Numbered from the stretch's first letter, positions 9,507 through 17,735 are shown. The stretch is 64,000 bases of DNA from Treponema sp. (GCA_017484285.1 JAFUTH010000012.1:1-64000); one strand, 5' to 3'. Program-made: numbers and translations. Notes: generated by a model from the letters alone, not told the origin.

Positions 9507-10637
9507 ATGACAGTTACCATTATCTACGGCGGAAAATCGGGCGAGCACGAAATTTCTTTGGTTTCGGCGGCGGCGGTTGCGCGAAATATCGATTCAAAAA
9601 ACACGGTTCAGCTCATCGCAATCACAAAAGAAGGTCGCTGGTTTTTGCAGCCGCAGAGCGAATTCGAGCGAATTAAATCTGATTCAAAGGCAAGTTTCAA
9701 AATCATCGAGGACGATTCGCAAGAAGTGAGCGTAATTCCCGCGGGCGGCACAAAACGCACATTCCGAGTTGGCGAAAAAACGCTCGCAACCGATGTAGTT
9801 TTCCCAGTATTACATGGACCATTCGGCGAAGACGGCACGATTCAAGGTCTTTTTGAGATGGTAGATGTGCCCTATGTCGGCTGTACCACGCTCGGAAGCG
9901 CGGAAACAATGGACAAAGAAAAAACAAAGGTCGTCTTAGAGCACGCGGGAATTCCCGTCGTTCCAGGAATTTGTATGCGCAGAAGCGATTTGGCAGAAGC
10001 AAGCCGATATGACGAACTTTTGGAGCAGGCGCAAAAAGAACTCGGCTTCCCGCTCTTTGTAAAACCGTGCGCGGCAGGAAGCTCAGACGGCGCAAACCTC
10101 GCAAAGGACTTGCAGCACTTGAACGGCGCGATTATGGAAGCATTCCTGTGGGACGACAAAATCCTGATTGAAAAGGCGGTGAACGCGCGTGAAATCGAGT
10201 GTTCCGTTACGGGAAACCCGACGATTGACGATGACTCATGCGCGGCAGAAAAACTCACCGCTTACGGGCCAGGTGAAATCGCTCCCAAGCACGATTTTTA
10301 CGATTACGATGCAAAATACAACGACCCCGATGGCGCAGATTTGCTCATTCCCGCGAAACTTCCCGAAGCTCGGCTTGAAGAAGTGCGCACGCTCGCCAAA
10401 AAAGCCTTTGCCGCGCTCGACTTGGCAGGGCTTTCCCGCGTTGACTTTTTCATCGACAAGGACACGGACAAGCTCTACTTAAACGAAATCAACACCATGC
10501 CGGGATTCACGCAAATCAGCATGTTCCCAAAAATGTGCGTCGCGTTTGGTCTTGACTTTACGAGCCTTACGAATCTTCTGATTGAAGAAGCAATCGCCAG
10601 ATTCAAGAAAACGCGCAATTTGCAAACTTCACGATAA
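9507..10637 (+). CDS. ddl: D-alanine--D-alanine ligase
   Basis: Joins two D-alanines for the peptidoglycan stem peptide (ATP-grasp enzyme, cytoplasmic). The N-terminus YGGKSGEHEISL is the classic Ddl signature and LNEINTMPGFT near the C-terminus is the metal/ATP-binding segment. At 376 aa it has normal length. ATG 9507 is preceded by GAGGAG; earlier in-frame codons from 9474 overlap the murE heptamer repeat region and encode a basic tail unlike Ddl. It lies 39 bp after murE and ends 34 bp before murD, so the three are probably co-transcribed. Confidence 0.95.
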   Translation: MTVTIIYGGKSGEHEISLVSAAAVARNIDSKNTVQLIAITKEGRWFLQPQSEFERIKSDSKASFKIIEDDSQEVSVIPAGGTKRTFRVGEKTLATDVVFPVLHGPFGEDGTIQGLFEMVDVPYVGCTTLGSAETMDKEKTKVVLEHAGIPVVPGICMRRSDLAEASRYDELLEQAQKELGFPLFVKPCAAGSSDGANLAKDLQHLNGAIMEAFLWDDKILIEKAVNAREIECSVTGNPTIDDDSCAAEKLTAYGPGEIAPKHDFYDYDAKYNDPDGADLLIPAKLPEARLEEVRTLAKKAFAALDLAGLSRVDFFIDKDTDKLYLNEINTMPGFTQISMFPKMCVAFGLDFTSLTNLLIEEAIARFKKTRNLQTSR

Positions 10638-10671
10638 ATCATTTATATCGCACGCAAAAAGGAGACCGCCT

Positions 10672-12246
10672 ATGTCAGAGCAAGAACTTCGACCGCCCGC
10701 AATTCATTTTTACCCCGCTGGCTGCTATTTCAAATCGATTGACGACATTGCAGGAAAGCGTGTCACCGTCATGGGCTTAGGCTTGAACGGCGGCGGAGAG
10801 GCAACCGTGCGCTTTTTGCTCTCGCACGGCGCGTTCGTCATTGCGACCGACATGAAAAGCGAAGCGGACTTGCAGACTACGGTTGATTCTTTGAACAACG
10901 ACGAATCTTTAGACAAAAGCCGCCTCACCTACCGCTTGGGCGAGCACCGCATCGAAGATTTTGAAAGTGCTGACTGCGTAATCAAAAATCCCGGCGTAAA
11001 ATACGACGGAAACAAGTTTCTCGCGGCGGCAAAAAACATCGAAACGGACATTTCGCTCTTCCTAGCGTTCTCAAAAGCCCCGATTATCGCCGTCACAGGA
11101 AGCAAGGGAAAATCTTCCACCGTAAGCGCGATTTATTACGGACTCAGGCAATCGGGCTTCAACGCATTTTTGGGCGGAAACATCACGGTCTCGCCGCTCA
11201 CTTTTTTAGACCAGACTGACGAAACAACGCCCGTCGTTTTGGAACTTTCAAGCTGGCAGCTCGCCGATTTGCGCGGTCGCCGTCTTTTAAAGCCGAAAGT
11301 CTCAATCATCACGAAAATCATTCCCGACCATCAGAATTTCTACCATTCAATGCTCGCCTATGTGAACGACAAAAAACTGATTTACGCCGACCAGAGCAAA
11401 AAAGACTTTGCGATTTTTGACTTTGACTCAGACCCTGCCGCAGACGGCGGAACGCTCATCGAAAACTGGGGCGATGTGTTCGCAAAAGAGTGCAAGGCAA
11501 CGATTCTCCGCTACAGCAAAAAACCGCTCCCCGAAGGCGTGCTCGGCGTGTGGCAGGACAAAAAAGGGCGCGGACAGGCGCGTCTTTCTACAAAAATTTT
11601 GGATTCGCTCCCGCAGGATTACGAAAAAACGACCGAAACAGTGCTCAAAGATTTAATCGTTCCCGGAAAGCACATGCGGGCGAATGTGCTGAATGCCGCC
11701 CTCGTCCTCAGAATCATGGGAGTTTCCCCTGAGCGAATCATCGAAGTTTTGGGAAGATGGAACGGAATCGAGCACCGCCTTGAATTCTTCCACGAATGCA
11801 AAATCGGAAAAACGACTTACCGCTTCTACAACGACTCAGCCGCCACCGTGCCCGAGGCCGCCGCCGAAGCCACGCAAGCATTCGGAAAGCCGGTCTATTT
11901 TCTCACGGGCGGCACTGACAAAGGCTTGGATTTGTCGCCGATTGCGGCGGGAATCTGTGAGAACGGCAAAAATATCGTTCCCCGCGCCGTGTACCTGCTT
12001 GAAGGAAGCGCGACCGACAAAATGATTGCCGACTTTAAAGCCGAAGGAATCCCGTACAAAGGCGTTTTCGCCTCGATTGACGACATGCTCGCCGCCCTCA
12101 AAAGCGATTTGGAAAATGCGGCTGATTCAAAAGACGCACAAATCGTGGTGTTCTCGCCCGGCTCAACGAGCTTCGGCATGTTCAAGAACGAATTTGACCG
12201 CGGAAACCAGTTCAAGGCAAAAGTAAAGCAGGTGTTCGGGAGCTAA
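10672..12246 (+). CDS. murD: UDP-N-acetylmuramoyl-alanine--D-glutamate ligase
   Basis: Adds D-glutamate to UDP-MurNAc-L-Ala. The N-terminal Rossmann segment VTVMGLGLNGGGEATVRF, the ATP loop TGSKGKSSTVS (about 142-152) and FYNDSAATVPEA/TGGTDKGLD in the C-domain identify MurD. At 524 aa it is longer than the usual 440-460 aa, mostly through an N-terminal extension (EQELRPPAIHFYPAG) and internal loops. ATG 10672 follows GGAG with good spacing; the open frame extends upstream into ddl without a ribosome site. Third gene of the murE-ddl-murD cluster. Confidence 0.92.
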   Translation: MSEQELRPPAIHFYPAGCYFKSIDDIAGKRVTVMGLGLNGGGEATVRFLLSHGAFVIATDMKSEADLQTTVDSLNNDESLDKSRLTYRLGEHRIEDFESADCVIKNPGVKYDGNKFLAAAKNIETDISLFLAFSKAPIIAVTGSKGKSSTVSAIYYGLRQSGFNAFLGGNITVSPLTFLDQTDETTPVVLELSSWQLADLRGRRLLKPKVSIITKIIPDHQNFYHSMLAYVNDKKLIYADQSKKDFAIFDFDSDPAADGGTLIENWGDVFAKECKATILRYSKKPLPEGVLGVWQDKKGRGQARLSTKILDSLPQDYEKTTETVLKDLIVPGKHMRANVLNAALVLRIMGVSPERIIEVLGRWNGIEHRLEFFHECKIGKTTYRFYNDSAATVPEAAAEATQAFGKPVYFLTGGTDKGLDLSPIAAGICENGKNIVPRAVYLLEGSATDKMIADFKAEGIPYKGVFASIDDMLAALKSDLENAADSKDAQIVVFSPGSTSFGMFKNEFDRGNQFKAKVKQVFGS

Positions 12247-12292
12247 GGAATTTTTCCCTTTCCCCGCGATTCTGTGCTATACTTTTTCTCGC

Positions 12293-13213
12293 ATGAAACG
12301 CACGCGCTTTTTTCTGACAGCTACGCTCTTTCTCTTCTGCTTTTTCACACACGCTGAATCGTTTACCGAGCCGCTTTCTGCGCACGCGTTTTGTCCGCCG
12401 GAAATCAAAGAATTCATGCACTTCTACCCCGACATCACATACACCGCGCTCTATGACATGGAAGTCGGCGATTGGAAAATCGACATGACGGCGGATTTGT
12501 ACTTTGAGCGCACGGCAAAACCGAAAGACAAAAAATCCGCGAGCTTTTACTGGGCGGGCGGCAAACTGCTTCCAAAAGAGGAACTGGCAAACAAAGAAAA
12601 ATATTGGGTGCTCCGCTATCACTACGAAAACACGCTTCGCGACCCAAAGACCTACACGAGCGAAGAAATCGAGCGAATCACACATTTCGGCTCGTCCGAG
12701 AACCGCAAAAACGCGGGCGGAACTCCGATGTTCTTTTTTGACTGGCTCTATTCGGCGCAATCACAGCGAATCATCGAAGAGCACATTATCCGCACGACCT
12801 TTTTAGGAAAATCGACGCGAATTCACGAGCGAATCTACGACCCGCTCAAAAATGTAGAGAAAAAAATCCTCGCAAACGCAACAAACGCGAATGTCAAAGA
12901 ATTCATCGACACGCTCAAAAGCGCGGATGCCTACTATTGGCGCGAAATTGCCGGCACTTCACGAAAATCTTTTCATTCGTATGGAATCGCCGTTGATGTA
13001 CTTCCAAAACGCTTAAACGGCAAAGCAATCTACTGGGGCTGGGAAAAAGACCGACTCGGCGACAAGTGGATGCTCATTCCCCTCGAAAAACGCTGGACAC
13101 CAAGCGACACGGTAATCCGCATCTTTGAGAGCGAAGGCTTTATCTGGGGCGGCTATTGGATAATCTTCGACAACATGCACTTTGAGTACCACCCCGAGCT
13201 AGTCGGAAACTGA
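12293..13213 (+). CDS. M15-family peptidase (D-alanyl-D-alanine carboxypeptidase-like)
   Basis: Likely cell-wall peptidase acting in the periplasm. A Sec signal (MKRTRFFLTATLFLFCFFTHA) is followed by a domain whose end carries the M15 zinc signatures SFHSYGIAVDV (about 224-234) and NMHFEYHPEL (about 294-303), matching the SxHxxGxAxD and HFEY patterns of VanY-type enzymes. 306 aa. The start has no Shine-Dalgarno site; TATACT at 12278-12283 lies 9 nt before the ATG, so the mRNA may be leaderless. It follows murD by 46 bp, fitting a role in peptidoglycan turnover. Confidence 0.75.
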   Translation: MKRTRFFLTATLFLFCFFTHAESFTEPLSAHAFCPPEIKEFMHFYPDITYTALYDMEVGDWKIDMTADLYFERTAKPKDKKSASFYWAGGKLLPKEELANKEKYWVLRYHYENTLRDPKTYTSEEIERITHFGSSENRKNAGGTPMFFFDWLYSAQSQRIIEEHIIRTTFLGKSTRIHERIYDPLKNVEKKILANATNANVKEFIDTLKSADAYYWREIAGTSRKSFHSYGIAVDVLPKRLNGKAIYWGWEKDRLGDKWMLIPLEKRWTPSDTVIRIFESEGFIWGGYWIIFDNMHFEYHPELVGN

Positions 13214-13215
13214 TT

Positions 13216-13983
13216 TTACTCGCTGTATTCCGCACAAGCGTATGCATTATGGAAATGAATTGACTCCTCCGTTTCTGCTTCGACGGTGAACCACTTGAAA
13301 TCCATCTTTTTTAAGCCGAGGTACACTTCGCGCACGACATCTTCCACGAAGCGCGGGTTGTCGTAGGCGTGTTCCGTGACGAATTTTTCGTCCTGCCGTT
13401 TGAGCACGGAATAGAGCGGCGTTGACGCGCAGTTTTCTATCATCGAAATGACATCTTCAATCCAAAAGAATTTCGAGTACAGCACCTTGACCTTCACAAA
13501 CCCGCGCTGATTGTGCGCCCCATACTCGGAAATCGCCTTTGAGCACGGGCAGAGAGTAGCAATCGGCACTTTGATTGAAATGAAGAATTTAGAATTGCTT
13601 GTTGTCGCCTCCCCCTCATAGCTGCACTGGTATTCCATCAGCCCTGCGCTGCCTGAGACGGGGGCGGCTTTTTCGATGAAGTACGGGAAGGTGATTCTGC
13701 CGAACGCGCGCTCGGCTTGGAGTTTTGCGCGGATTTCCTCGAGCATTTCGAGAAAATTGTTCATTGAGATGTCGTTGTGATGCTTGTGGAACACCTCGAT
13801 GAAGCGGCTCATGTGCGTGCCCTTGAAATTGTGGGGAAGATTTACAAAAAGGTTGATGTTCGCCGTGGTGCTCTGCGTTTTGTGATTCTTGTCGAGAACC
13901 TGCACGGGGTAGCGGACATTTTTAACGCCGACCTTCTGCAAGGGAACGGCTCGCGTGTCGGGGGTAGATTGGATGTCTATCAT
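13216..13983 (-). CDS. folE2: GTP cyclohydrolase FolE2 (type IB)
   Basis: Opens the GTP ring to make dihydroneopterin triphosphate, the first step of folate and pterin synthesis. The protein (255 aa) has the FolE2/MptA signatures LCPCSKAISEYGAHNQRG, which contains the catalytic metal-binding Cys, and HAYDNPRFVEDVVRE. Type IB enzymes replace zinc-dependent FolE in many bacteria. A sigma-70-like promoter at 14167-14139 gives a leader of about 150 nt with a weak hairpin and T-run. folD, another folate gene, lies 3.7 kb away beyond an accessory patch. Confidence 0.93.
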   Translation of the reverse strand: MIDIQSTPDTRAVPLQKVGVKNVRYPVQVLDKNHKTQSTTANINLFVNLPHNFKGTHMSRFIEVFHKHHNDISMNNFLEMLEEIRAKLQAERAFGRITFPYFIEKAAPVSGSAGLMEYQCSYEGEATTSNSKFFISIKVPIATLCPCSKAISEYGAHNQRGFVKVKVLYSKFFWIEDVISMIENCASTPLYSVLKRQDEKFVTEHAYDNPRFVEDVVREVYLGLKKMDFKWFTVEAETEESIHFHNAYACAEYSE

Positions 13984-14073
13984 TTTCTTGAAATGATACT
14001 TGATTTTGGGGAAAAGGAAAAGGCGGGGGAAAGGGGGAAACTACACAACTGTCAAAAGAGGTGTCTTTTGGGT

Positions 14074-14104
14074 AAAAAAATAGGACGCCGCCGTAGCTTC
14101 GCCC
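14074..14104 (-). terminator. Possible terminator hairpin in the folE2 leader
   Basis: On the minus strand GGGCG (14104-14100) can pair with CGTCC (14087-14083), one pair being G-U, followed by TA and seven T. The stem is short with a 12-nt loop, so this is tentative. Confidence 0.35.
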
Positions 14105-14138
14105 TTGCAAAAACAATGTGTTTTTCAGTAGTGACTAT

Positions 14139-14167
14139 AATATAATGCAGATATTTTGATTTGTCAA
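14139..14167 (-). promoter_or_regulatory. folE2 promoter
   Basis: Minus-strand TTGACA (14167-14162), 17-bp spacer, TATATT (14144-14139), directed at folE2. Confidence 0.7.
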
Positions 14168-14176
14168 ATTTGAAAT

Positions 14177-15136
14177 TCAATACCACGCTTTTACCAAATC
14201 TGCGATAAAAGCGTAGCTTGTTTTTATCACTTCATTCATTTGATAGAAATCTTTGTGCCGTAGCATCCGCGAGAAAAACAAGTCTTTGAGTTCTTGTGTG
14301 CGTTTTTTCAGCATTCGTTCAGGAATCAGCGATTTATAAATGTAAAGCACCGTCGAAAACTCCAGAATGAAACGATTTGACAGTTTTCTAAGGCGGGATT
14401 TGTTCATTCCTACAATTTTTGAAATGGCGACGGAAAGTTTTGTTGAGGTGTACGCGTTCTTCGAGACCAAATCCGCCAGCAAGCAATTATTATGCGCGGC
14501 GGCATTTCTGAGGCTCCGAATATTATTCAGCATTTTAGAGGAAAACTCGGCTTTTATCTTTGTGTAGTCCTCGTAAAAAAAACGATAAAAATAAATAAAA
14601 TCGCCGAAAGTAAGGAATTCCAAAAGTACCCACACGGGACAGTCTCTAAAATCGATGATTTTCTTTGTATCAGAATCAAGCGTAAAATACTTTTGGAGCA
14701 AGTTTCCCGTATAAACAGAATGTGCGGTTTGCTCAATCTTCGTGACAACTTTTGGATTTCTCGCCAGAAAAGCAGAGACAACCGCATAGCCGCCGATGAG
14801 CGGATTTTCTTCAATGGACTTCAAAAGTCGGACTTTTAAACTATGCTCAATATCAACCGCCATTTTAAGAATCAAGTAGCGGAGATGCATGTCAATCGCG
14901 GACAAATCCACAAGATATGCAAAGTCAAGATTTTGGTATTTGCCCTTGTTTTCGCCCGCCTGATTTTTCTCGTAATTTTTGCGGTAAGAAGCAATTCGCA
15001 GATAATTGTTTATGTCCGAAAGGTAATGCTCTGCATCTTGCTCCGTTATGAGAGAAAAAGTAATGCCCCGCTCGTCACGCATTTTGCAAACAAGCTCACG
15101 CGCGGAATGTTTGGGCTTTTCGCTACGGTTCGACAT
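14177..15136 (-). CDS. Abi_2 (AbiD/AbiF-type) HEPN abortive-infection-like protein
   Basis: Protein of 319 aa resembling the Abi_2 family, whose members cause abortive infection against phage. The N-terminal pattern LSDINNYLRIASYRKNY and LDFAYLVDLSAIDMHLR is typical. RNAAAH near residue 210 matches the HEPN RNase motif (Arg, four residues, His), so it is probably an RNase. ATG 15136 (MSNRSEK) is chosen because TATGCT lies 6 nt upstream (leaderless pattern); an in-frame ATG at 15190 would overlap the regulator. Its promoter-like sequence sits just after the HTH gene, so both may share transcription. No cognate phage or target can be inferred. Confidence 0.75.
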   Translation of the reverse strand: MSNRSEKPKHSARELVCKMRDERGITFSLITEQDAEHYLSDINNYLRIASYRKNYEKNQAGENKGKYQNLDFAYLVDLSAIDMHLRYLILKMAVDIEHSLKVRLLKSIEENPLIGGYAVVSAFLARNPKVVTKIEQTAHSVYTGNLLQKYFTLDSDTKKIIDFRDCPVWVLLEFLTFGDFIYFYRFFYEDYTKIKAEFSSKMLNNIRSLRNAAAHNNCLLADLVSKNAYTSTKLSVAISKIVGMNKSRLRKLSNRFILEFSTVLYIYKSLIPERMLKKRTQELKDLFFSRMLRHKDFYQMNEVIKTSYAFIADLVKAWY

Positions 15137-15190
15137 ACAAAAAGCATAGCGAAAACTAATTGTGAAAGCAACAGCGACAGAAGAATACAC

Positions 15191-15529
15191 CTACCTGCAA
15201 TCGTCGCTCACGGAATCAATCAGGCGGAGAATGGAAGCGCGGGATTTTTCGGGGATGGATTCGAGTTTTTCGAGCGTGGGGGCGTATTTTCGGAAGATGT
15301 TCCGCTCGTCAGAATTATTTTTTGAACTTTTCTTTTCGCCCGTCACAAGATATTCAACAGAAACATTCAGAACATTCGCGATTTTTACGGCTGTGTCGGC
15401 GGACGGACTGCTTTTATACCGAATTCCACGGGCGACATTCGAAGCATCAAAACCTGCTTTTTCTGCCAATGATTTTTGTGTCATTCCAAGATAATCAAGT
15501 TCTTCTACGACATTATCCCAAAATCCCAT
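15191..15529 (-). CDS. XRE-family helix-turn-helix regulator
   Basis: Small (112 aa) DNA-binding protein with a Cro/C1-type HTH at about residues 8-62 (MTQKSLAEKAGFDASNVARG and VLNVSVEYLVTG). It probably controls the divergent region upstream, which holds four similar operator-like sites at about 30-bp spacing. It ends 54 bp before the Abi_2 start. The ATG at 15529 has CATAAT 7 nt upstream and no clear Shine-Dalgarno site. The pairing of an XRE regulator with an Abi_2 gene is common in phage-defence loci; control of the Abi gene or of the ankyrin lipoprotein is inferred. Confidence 0.8.
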   Translation of the reverse strand: MGFWDNVVEELDYLGMTQKSLAEKAGFDASNVARGIRYKSSPSADTAVKIANVLNVSVEYLVTGEKKSSKNNSDERNIFRKYAPTLEKLESIPEKSRASILRLIDSVSDDCR

Positions 15530-15540
15530 GTTTCAAATTA

Positions 15541-15647
15541 TGGATTATTATCAACTTTTTTCATTATTTTATGGTTGAAAATCATTTTAAGTAGCGTATA
15601 ATATTGATTATAATCAGTTTTATTTTAAGAAAATGGATTATTTTCAA
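15541..15647. promoter_or_regulatory. Four operator-like palindromes in a divergent promoter region
   Basis: Related 14-bp sites: TGGATTATTATCAA (15541-15554), a diverged inverted copy at 15575-15588, TTGATTATAATCAG (15604-15617, containing the perfect palindrome TGATTATAATCA) and TGGATTATTTTCAA (15634-15647). Centres are about 30-33 bp apart, close to three helical turns. Likely target of the adjacent XRE regulator. Confidence 0.6.
15575..15602 (+). promoter_or_regulatory. Promoter of the ankyrin lipoprotein gene
   Basis: TTGAAA (15575-15580), 16-bp spacer, TATAAT (15597-15602). The expected transcription start falls in the third operator-like site and the -35 box lies in the second. Confidence 0.65.
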
Positions 15648-15665
15648 TTCTAGTAGGAGAAAATT

Positions 15666-16733
15666 ATGAAAACACTATTTGTATTAAAAAGAATAATAAG
15701 TGGCGCAGTGCTTGCAATTGGATTGTTTTTTGTTGGATGCAAGCCTACGCCCGAACAGATAGCCGAACGGACGAAACTGCTTTTTGAATCAATTGAAAGT
15801 AATGATGTGGAATCCGCAAAGACATACATAAAAGCTGGTGCGAATGTAAATGCAAAACAGGGAGAAAAAGGGATCACCCCACTTCTATTTGCAATCCAAA
15901 ACGACCGCGTTGAAATGGTTGATTTGCTCATCAAGTCAAAAGCGGATGTAAATGCGAAAGACACAGCAGACAATGGCAATACTCCGCTTATTTTAGCAGT
16001 CTACAAGAGAGCAAAAAGCGATAGCGAAAAAAATGCGGACATAATATTATCACTTTTACAGGCAAAAGCGGATGTGAATGCAAGGAACGATGAAGGCAAA
16101 ACTGTATTCACATATGCCGAAGAGCAGAATAAAGAGCATAGCAATGAGGGGCTAATGAAACTATTAAAACTCTATGCGGAAAATAGCAAACCAACTACTG
16201 AACAAGCAATAGATTTGATATCACCAATGTATCAAGCAATGAGAAGGAATGACATCGGACAAGTGAAGTTTTGCATAGCAGCGGGAGCCGATGTAAATTC
16301 AGACTATTGGGATGGCTTTCCGCTGCTTGTGCATGCTATTCATTATGCAATCTCACCAATATATCCAATATACACAGATGGTAGAACATATACAGATATT
16401 GTAGAGTTGTTAATCAATACAGGAGCCGATGTCAATAAAAAGAGTTCTAGCGAATCTGGTAGAACACCTTTTTTAATGTGCTACGGCGATTTCACTATGA
16501 CAGAATTACTTTTAAGACACGGAGCAAATGCGAATGCAAAGGACAATTATGGCAATACAGCCCTCATGTTTGCTGCACAAAATAGAGAAGAAGAGACCGT
16601 TAAACTACTCATAAATGCGAAAGCCGATGTGAATGCAAAAAATGCAGAAGGCAAGACTGCACTAAATATTGCAGTTGAATACGGAAATCAAAACATAGCC
16701 GAACAGCTAAAAGCCGCTGGTGCAAAAGAATAA
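15666..16733 (+). CDS. Ankyrin-repeat lipoprotein
   Basis: Lipoprotein of 355 aa: signal peptide with lipobox FFVGC, Cys at about residue 25, then ankyrin repeats recognisable from GADVN/KADVNAK and NTPLILA/NTALMFAA units at about 48-150 and 195-352, separated by a linker. A clear AGGAG precedes the ATG. Ankyrin repeats mediate protein binding, and the lipid anchor places it at a membrane, probably facing the periplasm. It is divergent from the XRE/Abi genes and its promoter is embedded in the operator array, so it may belong to the same regulated locus. The gene is clearly more AT-rich than the core genes nearby. Confidence 0.85.
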   Translation: MKTLFVLKRIISGAVLAIGLFFVGCKPTPEQIAERTKLLFESIESNDVESAKTYIKAGANVNAKQGEKGITPLLFAIQNDRVEMVDLLIKSKADVNAKDTADNGNTPLILAVYKRAKSDSEKNADIILSLLQAKADVNARNDEGKTVFTYAEEQNKEHSNEGLMKLLKLYAENSKPTTEQAIDLISPMYQAMRRNDIGQVKFCIAAGADVNSDYWDGFPLLVHAIHYAISPIYPIYTDGRTYTDIVELLINTGADVNKKSSSESGRTPFLMCYGDFTMTELLLRHGANANAKDNYGNTALMFAAQNREEETVKLLINAKADVNAKNAEGKTALNIAVEYGNQNIAEQLKAAGAKE

Positions 16734-16856
16734 AATTACCACATATAAGTTCTTCTGGAAGGATTTGCGCTCTTATGTATTGAAGAGGTGGTGAATTAAA
16801 GGTGAGGAAAATTTTCAACCTTACCGTTCATCAATAGTAAAGTTGGAATTTTTTCT

Positions 16857-17435
16857 CTAAAACTCGTCCTCAAAATACATGCTGCCGTCAGATTTGAGAA
16901 TCTGAAATTTCTTGATTTTCTCTTGTACTTGGTTTTTCAAATAATAGTCGGAAGGCTCGTAAAAGAAAGTTTCGGGATAGAATCCGTCTTTCTCATTTCC
17001 TGCAACGCATAGGTGACGGTTTTCCTGTTTGTCGTTTTTCTCGAACAGAATGAATTTCGTTTTGGTCAATTTTGATTTTTCCAGTTTCGTTATGTCAAAA
17101 TCAATAATGACATCGGTGTATGACAGACTGAAAAGATTATCGAGCGTGAATTCTTCGTATCGCTTCTGAATCAACGGAAAATATTTGCTCGTCTTTATGT
17201 CTGCTTCGGTCAGCGTTCCATTTTTGATTTTTGAAAGAACTTGATTCGCAAATCCCGCTTTTCCCGCATAAGTCTGAATGACAGTCATGTCCTTTAGTTT
17301 ATGGAGACCTATCATGTGCGGAAAATTTGTCTTTTTGAATTGGAATTCAAGCAAAAATCCGTTGCAGAATTCGTAATGCATCTTGCAGTCCGTGATTTTT
17401 AAGAAATCCTCAAATTTTGCCTTTAATCCCGACAT
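16857..17435 (-). CDS. Nuclease-like protein, possible PBECR4 domain
   Basis: Cytoplasmic protein of 192 aa. The segment FQFKKTNFPHMIGLHKLKDM (about 32-51) resembles PBECR4, a predicted RNase domain of the barnase/EndoU/colicin/RelE-like group found in mobile elements; I am moderately sure. The rest is Lys-rich. ATG 17435 is preceded by GCGGAG. Directly upstream on the same strand lies a promoter, an RNA of about 130 nt and an intrinsic terminator, so the gene is expressed only by read-through. That layout resembles type III toxin-antitoxin loci, where a processed RNA inhibits an RNase toxin. AT-rich, part of the accessory patch between folE2 and folD. Confidence 0.5.
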   Translation of the reverse strand: MSGLKAKFEDFLKITDCKMHYEFCNGFLLEFQFKKTNFPHMIGLHKLKDMTVIQTYAGKAGFANQVLSKIKNGTLTEADIKTSKYFPLIQKRYEEFTLDNLFSLSYTDVIIDFDITKLEKSKLTKTKFILFEKNDKQENRHLCVAGNEKDGFYPETFFYEPSDYYLKNQVQEKIKKFQILKSDGSMYFEDEF

Positions 17436-17450
17436 TTTTTCTCCGCAAAC

Positions 17451-17474
17451 AAAAAACGCCCCAAAAGAGGGGCG
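17451..17474 (-). terminator. Terminator between the small RNA and the nuclease-like gene
   Basis: Minus-strand CGCCCC (17474-17469 side) pairs with GGGGCG (17462-17457) and is followed by six T. It ends 16 bp before the nuclease-like start codon. Confidence 0.8.
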
Positions 17475-17583
17475 CGTTGAGGTTCATTTCTTTTCGGATT
17501 TCTCCTATTTAGGGCAAGGCGAACCAAACCTGCGTTAGTGTCTCAATGCACATCATGCCTAAAACAATGCACATATCACCGAC
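17451..17583 (-). ncRNA. Candidate small RNA or terminated leader upstream of the nuclease-like gene
   Basis: A minus-strand promoter and a strong terminator bracket about 130 nt. Inside are two direct copies of ATGTGCATTG (minus strand; plus 17565-17574 and 17544-17553) with a 21-nt period, and a 15-codon open frame starting ATGATG. No known RNA family was recognised. It may be an RNA antitoxin, a leader controlling the next gene, or a leader-peptide attenuator. Confidence 0.45.
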
Positions 17584-17589
17584 ATTTGT

Positions 17590-17618
17590 AATATAACTTA
17601 TATCCTTACAAAAATCAA
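17590..17618 (-). promoter_or_regulatory. Promoter of the small RNA / nuclease-like gene
   Basis: Minus-strand TTGATT (17618-17613), 17-bp spacer, TATATT (17595-17590). Confidence 0.65.
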
Positions 17619-17674
17619 GCACTGTAGTTTTTCTTTTACAAAGCCCTATTTTCCGCCGCTTCAAGCGTATTAGC

Positions 17675-17729
17675 GGTCGCAAGCGACCTGCCGAGAATTG
17701 TTAGGTCGCATAGCGACCCACCAATTCTC
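17675..17729. repeat. REP-like double hairpin
   Basis: Two adjacent hairpins: GGTCGC/GCGACC (17675-17688), then a compound stem of GAGAATTG (17693-17700) with CAATTCTC (17722-17729) enclosing GGTCGC/GCGACC (17704-17718). It lies at the edge of the accessory patch just after the folD stop codon and looks like a repetitive extragenic palindrome. Confidence 0.65.
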
Positions 17730-17735
17730 CTTCGA

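Noticed and set aside
16734-16856. Gap between the ankyrin and nuclease-like genes
   Set aside because: An imperfect GGTGAGG/CCTTACC hairpin is present, but it lacks a proper T-run, so no terminator is called.
17544-17574. Small RNA considered as 6S RNA, SRP RNA or tmRNA
   Set aside because: Neither the SRP GGAA-tetraloop core, the 6S bubble layout nor the tmRNA Ala acceptor end could be found.
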